18,657 nucleotides of DNA from a bacterium (GTDB taxonomy: Bacteria > JAUVQV01 > DATDCY01). The stretch covers positions 1 through 18,657 of the forward strand of contig DATDCY010000141.1 of NCBI GenBank assembly GCA_036524115.1, given 5' to 3'. Numbering within the stretch: the stretch's first letter is position 1; the number at the start of each line of letters is the position of its first letter. Position numbers and translations under genes: made by a program. Shown here in pieces: positions 1 through 5,767 of this stretch. The notes beneath the pieces are model-generated. The model was not told the DNA's origin. It saw only the letters and a list, made by a program, of their open reading frames with translations, and searched no databases.

Positions 1-53
1 ATCTCCGCGCCGGTGCTGGCGCGCGCGCACCGAACCCTCCACCACCGGATTGA

Positions 54-719
54 CTCGCCGCCGTCGCGATCGCCGCGCTCGGTGCCGCCGCGCGCGTGCA
101 GGCGGGCTTCTGGCGGGAGGACGTCGCCCTCTACGAGCACGCGATCGCCGTCGGCGACTCCTGGGTCATGCAGGCGAGCCTGGGAGAGGCCCTCGCGGCG
201 AGGGGGAGGCTCGACGAGGCCGTCGCGCACCTGGCGCGGGCGATCGCCCTCAACCCGGGCAAGGCGCAGCTCTGGTACAACCTCGGGACGGCGCGCCTGC
301 AGCGGGGCGCCCTCGCCGAAGCCGTCGCGGACCTGCGTCGCGCGCTCGAGCTGCAGCCCGTCTTTCCCGAGGCGCTGCTGAACCTCGGCGACTGCTACGC
401 GCGCCTGGGGCGCAGGGGGCCCGCCCTCGAGGCGTACCAGCGCGCGCTGGCACTGCGCCCCGCCTTCGCCGACGCGCTCGTCGCGCTCGGGCTCACGCTC
501 GAGGACCTCGGGTTGCCGGACCAGGCGCTCGCGCGGATCCGCGAGGCGCTCGCCCATCCGCCGCTCTCTGCGGAGACGGCCGCGACCGTCGCCCAGGCGC
601 TGACCCGCCTCGGCGACCCGGAGGGAGCCGCGCGGGTCCTGCGGGAGACCCGGCACCTGCCGGCGCACGCCGGCGCCCGCGAGGCGCAGCGCGCCGCCGG
701 CATCCCCGACGCGCGCTGA
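54..719 (+). CDS. C-terminal TPR region of a TMTC-like membrane protein (partial, probably frameshifted)
   Basis: The readable product is a run of about five tetratricopeptide repeats, seen as repeated units of the type 'W-Y-N-L-G-T-A-R-L-Q-R-G-A-L-A-E-A' followed by A-L-E-L-x-P. It is preceded by a hydrophobic stretch and 'ARVQAGFWRED'. The same junction, 'VRQVGWWRDQ' followed by TPRs, occurs in the TMTC-like protein at the other end of this window, so this is the tail of a paralogous multi-membrane-span TPR protein. Frame 3 is closed upstream by TGA at 51-53. Frame 1 of bases 1-50 reads 'APVLARAHRTLHHRI', which looks like the missing preceding segment. One lost base near 45-56 would join the two. 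A GTG at 96 could serve as a start but has no ribosome binding site and would begin inside the conserved junction, so I treat it as a fragment. The gene converges on the propeller gene at 747. Confidence 0.7.
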   Translation, partial: LAAVAIAALGAAARVQAGFWREDVALYEHAIAVGDSWVMQASLGEALAARGRLDEAVAHLARAIALNPGKAQLWYNLGTARLQRGALAEAVADLRRALELQPVFPEALLNLGDCYARLGRRGPALEAYQRALALRPAFADALVALGLTLEDLGLPDQALARIREALAHPPLSAETAATVAQALTRLGDPEGAARVLRETRHLPAHAGAREAQRAAGIPDAR

Positions 720-720
720 C

Positions 721-748
721 AGCGGCGCGAAGTCCGTTGCGGGCCGCT
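721..748. terminator. Hairpin between convergent genes
   Basis: AGCGGC at 721-726 pairs with GCCGCT at 743-748, and part of the interior can extend the stem. It lies just after the TGA of the TPR fragment and overlaps the TAG of the convergent propeller gene, as expected for a shared terminator. There is no T-tract on either side, so intrinsic termination is unproven. Confidence 0.3.
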
Positions 749-1415
749 ACCGCGGGGCCGCCTCGAAGGCGTAGAGAAACCCGTCGTTGGAACCGATGAG
801 CATCAACCCCTCGCCCACCGCCGGCGAGATCGAGACACGCCCCCCCGTGGCGAACGACCACGTCTTCTTCCCGGTCGCGAGGTCGAAGGCGTACACGCTC
901 CGGTCGTCGGAGCCGACGTAGACGGTCTGCCCGACGACGAGCGGCGAGGAATGCACGCCCCTGCCGGTCGCCGCCCGCCAGAGCTGCGCTCCCGTGCGCG
1001 CGTCCAGCGCCACGAGGTCCTGGTCCATGCCGACGAGGACCTTGCCGCGCGCCACCGCCGGCGACGACTTGACCATGTCCGCCAGCGCCGTGAACTGGTC
1101 CTGCGGCGAGGGGGCCGGCGTCTTCCAGCGCAGGGCGCCGTCCGCGGCGCTCAGGGCATAGACGTGGTCGTTGCGGGCGTGGACGTAGACCACGCCGTCG
1201 GCCACCGCCGGCGTTGCGTAGATCTGCGTCGGCGTCGGGAACTTCCAGCGCAGCGCCCCGGTCCGCGGGTCGAGCGCGTACAGGAAGATCTGGCTCACCC
1301 CGTCGCTGCCGATGAAGAGCGTGTCGCCGGCCAGCGCGGGCGAGGAGTAGCAGCCCTCCGTGCGGGTGTCGAAGGACCAGAGCAGCTTGCCGGTGCGCTC
1401 CTCCAGAGCGCGCAC
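747..1415 (-). CDS. PQQ-like beta-propeller, C-terminal half (downstream of in-frame TGA)
   Basis: This segment carries the last five blades of a PQQ/WD40-like propeller. Each blade shows the W-motif pattern 'V-Y-A-L-D-x-x-T-G-x-x-x-W': for example 'LYALDPRTGALRWKF', 'VYALSAADGALRWKT', 'LVALDARTGAQLWRA' and 'VYAFDLATGKKTWSF'. It lies in the same reading frame as the segment at 1425-2018. The two are separated only by one TGA at 1425-1427, so together they formed one eight-bladed secreted propeller of about 423 residues. The GTG at 1413-1415 is the first possible restart but sits in the middle of blade 3. An independent functional protein is therefore unlikely unless the TGA is read through or is a sequence error. 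No catalytic residues are recognisable; such propellers commonly act as assembly or binding scaffolds. Confidence 0.7.
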   Translation of the reverse strand: MRALEERTGKLLWSFDTRTEGCYSSPALAGDTLFIGSDGVSQIFLYALDPRTGALRWKFPTPTQIYATPAVADGVVYVHARNDHVYALSAADGALRWKTPAPSPQDQFTALADMVKSSPAVARGKVLVGMDQDLVALDARTGAQLWRAATGRGVHSSPLVVGQTVYVGSDDRSVYAFDLATGKKTWSFATGGRVSISPAVGEGLMLIGSNDGFLYAFEAAPR

Positions 1416-1424
1416 GACGCCGTC

Positions 1425-2018
1425 TCAGCCGCCGGCGAAGACCGCCCCGTCGCGCACCACCGGCGACGAGCGCACGCCGCCGTAGCTCATGTTCCTGAAC
1501 GTGCGCACGCCCGTGAAGAACTTCCAGGCCAGCGTGCCGTCGGCGCGCCGCAGCGCGTAGACGTACCGGTCCATCGAGCCGACGAACACGAGGTCCCCGA
1601 CCGGCGTCGGCGTGGAGTTGACGTGCCCCTTCGTCGCGAACTCCCAGCGCTTGCGCCCCGTGCGCGCGTCCAGCGCGTACACCCAGCCGTCGTGGCCGCC
1701 GACATAGACGGTGCCGTCGGCCACCGCGGCGCCCGAGAGGCCGTCGTCCACCGCGGGGAACGACTCGATCTCGGCCACGCCGCGGCGCGTCTTGAACTTC
1801 CAGCGCAGCGACAGCGGCGGCTCCGGCCCGCGCTCCACGAAGCCGGTCCGGGCCGGGTTGGCGCGGAACAACGGCAGCCCCTCCTCGGGCGCGGCGGCCC
1901 TGCCGCCCGCGGCGGCGAGCGCCCCGGCGGCAGGCCACAGGGCAAGGACGCCGGCCAACAGGCAGGCCACCGCGCCCGCGCCGCCTGCTGCCACGGGCGC
2001 CCGGCTACTTCGCCGCAT
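1425..2018 (-). CDS. PQQ-like beta-propeller, N-terminal half (ends at premature TGA)
   Basis: The product starts with an export signal (hydrophobic core 'AGAVACLLAGVLALWPAAG', then AxA-like sites). It continues with 'FRANPARTG', a typical beginning of secreted PQQ-repeat proteins. Two complete blades ('VYALDARTGRKRWEF', 'VYALRRADGTLAWKF') and half of a third follow, ending abruptly at 'AVFAGG' then TGA. Reading on in the same frame gives 'DGVVRALEERTGKLLW', the rest of blade 3, so the stop is internal to the ancestral gene. The ATG overlaps the end of the DUF302 gene by 14 bases, consistent with translational coupling in the three-gene unit 3580-747. The usual code seems to apply in this genome because neighbouring genes end in TGA, so tryptophan recoding is not supported. 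Confidence 0.75.
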   Translation of the reverse strand: MRRSSRAPVAAGGAGAVACLLAGVLALWPAAGALAAAGGRAAAPEEGLPLFRANPARTGFVERGPEPPLSLRWKFKTRRGVAEIESFPAVDDGLSGAAVADGTVYVGGHDGWVYALDARTGRKRWEFATKGHVNSTPTPVGDLVFVGSMDRYVYALRRADGTLAWKFFTGVRTFRNMSYGGVRSSPVVRDGAVFAGG

Positions 2019-2442
2019 CGACGATCTTCCGCAGCCGCGGATCGAGGCTCGCGGCCATGGCGGCCACCTCCGGCGCGGGGTTGATCCGTGACATGCTCGA
2101 GGGAAGCAGCAGCGAGATCTTGGTCTTGCCGCCGTCCTTCGCGTCCTTGAAGATCCCGATCTTGCCGCAGGGGAGCAGCAGGCCGAGCTTCATGTCGACG
2201 GCCATGATCTTCTTCCCCTCCACGGGGTCGCACAGCTCCACGAGGACGAAGGGATCCGGCGAGGGGAGCGTGTGCACCCCCGGCACCTTGAAGCCGCTGC
2301 TCTGCGCCAGGGCCGTGACCTCGTCGACCACCTGGTCCACGGACTTGCTCGAGACGACGGTGTAGTCGTAGTCGAGGGCCAGGGCGGGCGCGGCCCAGAG
2401 CAGCAGCGCCGCCAGCGTCAGATGAAACCGTCGGATCACCAC
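2005..2442 (-). CDS. Exported DUF302 domain protein
   Basis: A 145-residue protein with an N-terminal signal peptide (basic MVIRR, hydrophobic core to about residue 22, likely cleavage after ALA). The mature part has the hallmarks of DUF302: a Cys-x-Pro at residues 71-73 ('LVELCDPVEG') and a Leu-Pro-Cys at 90-92 ('GLLLPCGKIGIF'). The family's function is not established; members are often periplasmic or membrane-linked in redox or sulfur contexts, and the two conserved cysteines may matter for that. The start is GTG at 2442, with a strong ribosome binding site GGGAGG six bases upstream. It lies 43 bases after the binding-protein gene and overlaps the propeller gene, so the three genes are probably co-transcribed. 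Confidence 0.85.
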   Translation of the reverse strand: MVIRRFHLTLAALLLWAAPALALDYDYTVVSSKSVDQVVDEVTALAQSSGFKVPGVHTLPSPDPFVLVELCDPVEGKKIMAVDMKLGLLLPCGKIGIFKDAKDGGKTKISLLLPSSMSRINPAPEVAAMAASLDPRLRKIVDAAK

Positions 2443-2485
2443 GATCAGCCTCCCTTTCGTTCCCGGCCCCGCGCCGCGCGCGGCG

Positions 2486-3580
2486 TCAGAACCCCGTGTA
2501 GCAGCAGCCGATCAGCCGCTCCTCGCGCGAGTCCTCGCCCGGGACCTCCGCGAAGCCGGCCGCCCTCATCTGTTCGCGGCAGAGGCCGGTGAGGCAGGTC
2601 GCCTCGGCCACGGTCTTGAAGTCGACGTCCTCCGGCGCCGCCTTGCCCTTCTTCATCTCCTCCATGGTCAGCCGGGCCGCGCTGAGGAAGGGGAACGGGG
2701 CGAACCCGGCCTTGGAGGCCTCCATCCCGACCCGCCACGCCGCGCGCTTGCCGGGGGCCGCGAGACCGGCCGGCAGGCCGCCGAAGGTGCCCCGCTCCAG
2801 TTCGCGCGCGGCGCGCAGCGTCGCCTGCGACAGCCGTGCCAGCGTGTCGGCGCGCCCCGCGGCGAAGTCACTGCCCACGGCGATGACCTCTGCCGGGTAG
2901 TCGAGCCACAGGCGGTGGAAGGGCGTCATCACCCTCGCCTTGCGCGCGAGCACCAGCTCGGACGGGAGCCACTCCTCGAGCGCCGCGGCGTGGACCGAGC
3001 CGGCGAGGAAACGGCCCTTCAGCGTCTCCCGGTCGAGAACCTCCCAGGAGACGTCGCGGGCGGGATCGAGGCCGCTCTGCTGCAGGTAGATCTTGAGCAG
3101 GAGCGACTGCATGCTCAGGCGGGTCGTGAGCCCGAACACCCTGCCCTCGAACTGCCGGGAGTAGCGGACGGTGCTGGCCGCGGGCACGACGAGCGACGCG
3201 CCGTTCACCAGCGCCACCTGGTAGGTGGCAAGCGGGCGCGCCCCGCCGGCGAAATCGGCGGTCCCGAAGTGCACGGCGTAGAACTGGGGCAGCGGCAGCA
3301 CCGCGGCGTCCAGCGCGCCGCCGGCCAGGGCGCGCGCCGCGGCCAGCTCGTCGGCGAAGTACGACAGCTCGACGGCAAGCCCGGCGTCGCGGAAGCCGCC
3401 GGACGCCGCGGCCAGCTCCACCGGCCACGCCGAGAACGACGCCCGGCGCAGCCCGATGCGCACGCGCTCGCCCGCGGCCGCGCCGACGCGCCTCGTCCAC
3501 GCGGGGAGCAGCAGGGCGGCGCCCGCGAGGCCGAGAGCCCGCAGGACCTCCCTGCGCGTGCGATCCGTCGTCACGGCCAC
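2486..3580 (-). CDS. Tat-exported ABC-type substrate-binding protein (NrtA/SsuA/THI5-like)
   Basis: A protein of about 364 residues that begins with a Tat signal (T-R-R-E-V-L-R followed by a hydrophobic core and 'LLLPAW'). The mature part starts 'VRIGLRRASFSAWPVELAAA' and contains 'LAGGALDAAVLPLPQFYAV', the pattern of type-2 periplasmic binding proteins of the nitrate/bicarbonate/sulfonate group (NrtA, CmpA, SsuA, NMT1). The substrate cannot be told from sequence. No permease or ATPase gene is adjacent. The C-terminus is unusual, with Cys pairs in 'ATCLTGLCREQ' and 'IGCCYTGF'. The open frame reaches an ATG at 3676, but that extension would hide the Tat motif, so I prefer GTG at 3580 or at 3574. 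Neither has a clear ribosome binding site. It is the first gene of a unit with the DUF302 and propeller genes and is divergent from the gene at 3685. Confidence 0.78.
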   Translation of the reverse strand: MAVTTDRTRREVLRALGLAGAALLLPAWTRRVGAAAGERVRIGLRRASFSAWPVELAAASGGFRDAGLAVELSYFADELAAARALAGGALDAAVLPLPQFYAVHFGTADFAGGARPLATYQVALVNGASLVVPAASTVRYSRQFEGRVFGLTTRLSMQSLLLKIYLQQSGLDPARDVSWEVLDRETLKGRFLAGSVHAAALEEWLPSELVLARKARVMTPFHRLWLDYPAEVIAVGSDFAAGRADTLARLSQATLRAARELERGTFGGLPAGLAAPGKRAAWRVGMEASKAGFAPFPFLSAARLTMEEMKKGKAAPEDVDFKTVAEATCLTGLCREQMRAAGFAEVPGEDSREERLIGCCYTGF

Positions 3581-3684
3581 GATGATAAAGAAAAGCCGCG
3601 CCCGGGGAAAGCCTCGCGCGGCCGGGACGCGGACCGGCCGGCGCCGGTGACGGCCGCCCGGCGCAGGTGATACCATGCGCGCCC
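3581..3684. promoter_or_regulatory. Divergent intergenic region with -10-like element and dyad
   Basis: This 104-base gap separates the minus-strand binding-protein unit from the plus-strand module-protein/BtuF-like pair, so it must hold promoters for both. On the minus strand, TATCAT (3587-3582) matches five of six bases of TATAAT and lies next to the GTG starts, which would give a nearly leaderless transcript. ACCGGC-N4-GCCGGT at 3633-3648 is a perfect 6-4-6 dyad that could be an operator, though such dyads arise easily in GC-rich DNA. No clear -35 hexamer is visible. Confidence 0.35.
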
Positions 3685-4809
3685 ATGAACAGATTGCGCG
3701 CGGCAGCGATCTCCCGCGGCGGGGGGCTCCTCGCGCTCGCGGTGTGCCTCGCGCTCGGGGCCGTCGCGGCCGGGGGGGCGGAGCAGGCGGCCACGGGCGT
3801 CACCGGCAAGGTCCTCTTCGAGGGCAAGCCCGCCGCCGGCATCCGGGTGCACGCCTTCGCCGACGCGGCGGGCGGCTTCGCGGGGAGCGGCGCCGCCTCT
3901 GGCGGGCCGACGGGTGAGGACGGCCGGTTCACGCTCCTGCTCGAACCGGGCCGCTACTTCCTCGTGGCGAAGCAGGCGGCGGGCGGAGCCGACGCCGAGC
4001 CCGCCCCCGGATCGCTCTTCGGGTACTACGGCGGCAACCCGGTCAAGGTCGTCGCCGGCTCGACGGTCGAAGCCAACCTGCAGGTCGTCCGGCGCGCCCC
4101 CGTGACCATCTCCCAGGGCGCTTCGCCGGGCGTCACGATCGAGGGCGTCGTCACGGGGCCCCGGGGCCCCGAGAGCGGCGCGGTGCTCTTCGCCTACCCC
4201 GACGCCACGTCCGACTTCCGCGGGCCGGACCTGACCGGCCCCCAGGGCTCGCTGCTCGGCGGCACGGGCCCGGACGGGAAGTTCTCCGTCGAGCTGCCGG
4301 CCGGCACCTACTTCCTGGCCGCGGCCAGGCGCAAGGGCGGCGGTGCGCTCGGGCCGCTTCAGGTCGGGGACCTCCACGGTTACTTCGACGGCAACCCGCT
4401 CACGCTCCGGGCGGGCCAGAAGGCGATGATCACGGTGCAGCTCACCGAGAAGCTCCGGCAGGCCGAGGTGCGGGCGGTCCCCGCGGCCGGCTCGACCGGC
4501 GTGCGGGGGCGGATCCTCGACCCCGCCGGCAAGCCGGTCCCGGGCGTCTTCGCGTTCGCGACCACCGACCCGAACCTGATCGGCGCCATGCCGCCGCACC
4601 GCTCGCGGCCGGTCGGGGGGGACGGGGCCTACTTCATCGAGCTGCCCCGCGGCGGCACCTACTACGTCGGCGCGCGCACCGGCTTCGGCGGGGTGCCCAT
4701 GCCGGGGCAGTGGCAGGGCATGCTCGGCGACGCCAACATCCGCTCGATCACCGTCGAGACGGGCAGGGTCATCGACGGTGTCGACATCACGGTGCGGGTG
4801 GTGGAATGA
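3685..4809 (+). CDS. Secreted three-module carboxypeptidase-regulatory-like protein (paralogue 1)
   Basis: A 374-residue protein with a Sec signal (basic MNRLR, hydrophobic core, cleavage near AAGGA). It then has three tandem beta-sandwich modules of the CarboxypepD_reg/Cna-B-like type. Module A (about 38-136) contains 'KVLFEGKPAAGIRV', 'LEPGRYFLVAK' and 'LFGYYGGNPVKV'. Module B (about 149-256) contains 'LPAGTYFLAAARRKGGG' and 'LHGYFDGNPLTL'. Module C (about 270-374) contains 'GGTYYVGARTGFGGVPM' and ends 'IDGVDITVRVVE'. The same A-B-C order recurs in the proteins at 7221 and 8329, and A-C at 11958. No catalytic site is visible; a structural or binding role outside the membrane is inferred. 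I chose ATG at 3685 over GTG at 3667 because it starts directly on the basic n-region. Its stop overlaps the next gene's start (ATGA). Confidence 0.82.
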   Translation: MNRLRAAAISRGGGLLALAVCLALGAVAAGGAEQAATGVTGKVLFEGKPAAGIRVHAFADAAGGFAGSGAASGGPTGEDGRFTLLLEPGRYFLVAKQAAGGADAEPAPGSLFGYYGGNPVKVVAGSTVEANLQVVRRAPVTISQGASPGVTIEGVVTGPRGPESGAVLFAYPDATSDFRGPDLTGPQGSLLGGTGPDGKFSVELPAGTYFLAAARRKGGGALGPLQVGDLHGYFDGNPLTLRAGQKAMITVQLTEKLRQAEVRAVPAAGSTGVRGRILDPAGKPVPGVFAFATTDPNLIGAMPPHRSRPVGGDGAYFIELPRGGTYYVGARTGFGGVPMPGQWQGMLGDANIRSITVETGRVIDGVDITVRVVE

Positions 4810-5732
4810 GCGGCCGCGCCCCCCGCCGCGCCGGCCTGACCGGCCTGACCGGCCTCGCCGCCGCGCTGGCGCTGCTTGCCGCAGGCTGCGCGGGCGCCGG
4901 ACCCTGGCGCGACGGCATGGGACGCGCGGTGCCGCTGCCGCTGCCGGCACGAACGGTCGCGTCGCTCGCCCCCAACGTCACCGAGATTCTCTACGCGATC
5001 GGCGCGGAGGACCGCCTCGTCGGCGTGAGCGCGCAGTGCGACTACCCGCTGGCCGCCAAGCTCAAGCCGAAGATCGGCAACTTCAACCGGCCCGACCTCG
5101 CGCAGGCGCGGGCCCTGCACCCGGACATCGTCCTGTTCGCCGAGTACGCGCGGGCCGAGGACCTCGCCGCGCTGGAGAAGGAGGGCATCGCGGCCGCCGT
5201 GCTCTCCTTCCGCGACCTCGCCGACCTCTCGCGCACCATGCGGCTGGTCGGGCGCATCACCGGCAGGGTGCAGCAGGCCGAGGACGCCGCCGCGTCGCTG
5301 GAACGCACGGTCGTCGACGTCACGAAGAAGCTCGCCGGGGTCGCGCCCGGTCAGCGCCCGAGCGTCTACATCGAGGTCGAGGGTCCCTCGCCCATCTACG
5401 CGGTCGGCTCCGGCTCCTTCATGGGCGACATCATCCGGGTCGCCGGCGGGCGCAACGTCTTCGAGGAGGGCCCGGGACCCTACAACCGGCTCTCGCAGGG
5501 GGACGTGGCCCGCGCCAACCCCGACGTGATGCTGATCGACCACCCGTTCCAGTACAAGGTCGGCGTCTCCAAGCGCCCCGGCTGGTCCGAGCTGACGGCC
5601 GTGAAGAACCACAAGGTCTACGACGGCTCGGACTTCGACCTCGTGTTGCTCAACCGGGCCTCGCCCCGCGTGGCGCAGTCGCTGTGGGAGATCGCCCGCC
5701 TCCTGCACCCCGAGGTGTTCGCGAAACCCTGA
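4806..5732 (+). CDS. BtuF/FepB-like periplasmic binding lipoprotein
   Basis: A 308-residue lipoprotein with lipobox L-L-A-A-G-C (acylated Cys at about residue 28). It has the helical-backbone metal-receptor fold typical of class III binding proteins for cobalamin, heme or siderophores. Visible family signatures are 'TVASLAPNVTEILYAIGA', 'LVGVSAQCDYP', 'IGNFNRPDLAQARALHPDIV' and 'IYAVGSGSFMGDIIRVAGG'. It is close to BtuF in layout, but the ligand is not determined and no cognate BtuC/BtuD-like permease or ATPase lies in the window. The ATG overlaps the stop of the upstream module protein by four bases, so the two are translationally coupled and probably work together. A tandem nine-base repeat in the signal region gives L-T-G-L-T-G. 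The gene ends just before a hairpin shared with the convergent operon. Confidence 0.85.
   Translation: MSGRAPRRAGLTGLTGLAAALALLAAGCAGAGPWRDGMGRAVPLPLPARTVASLAPNVTEILYAIGAEDRLVGVSAQCDYPLAAKLKPKIGNFNRPDLAQARALHPDIVLFAEYARAEDLAALEKEGIAAAVLSFRDLADLSRTMRLVGRITGRVQQAEDAAASLERTVVDVTKKLAGVAPGQRPSVYIEVEGPSPIYAVGSGSFMGDIIRVAGGRNVFEEGPGPYNRLSQGDVARANPDVMLIDHPFQYKVGVSKRPGWSELTAVKNHKVYDGSDFDLVLLNRASPRVAQSLWEIARLLHPEVFAKP
4832..4858 (+). repeat. Nine-base tandem repeat in signal peptide
   Basis: The unit CGGCCTGAC occurs twice exactly (4832-4840, 4841-4849), then as the partial copy CGGCCTCGC. It encodes part of the hydrophobic core of the BtuF-like lipoprotein signal. Copy-number change would stay in frame and only lengthen or shorten that core. 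Confidence 0.6.
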
Positions 5733-5744
5733 AGAAGCCGCGCC

Positions 5745-5767
5745 GTCCTCGAGGCTGAAACGAGGAC
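5745..5767. terminator. Perfect inverted repeat between convergent genes
   Basis: GTCCTCG at 5745-5751 and CGAGGAC at 5761-5767 form a perfect 7-bp stem with a 9-base loop. It lies exactly in the 34-base gap between the plus-strand lipoprotein gene (stop at 5732) and the end of the minus-strand operon (stop at 5767-5769). The position fits a bidirectional terminator; no long T-run follows on either strand. Confidence 0.55.

Noticed and set aside
1425-1427. Selenocysteine at the in-frame TGA of the propeller
   Set aside because: The position is a beta-propeller loop filled by H, M, D or N in other blades, with no redox motif. Mutation or sequence error is simpler; recoding is kept only as a test.
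3581-3676. ATG at 3676 as start of the NrtA/SsuA-like protein
   Set aside because: It would add an Arg/Pro-rich stretch in front of a good twin-arginine signal and run into the divergent gene.
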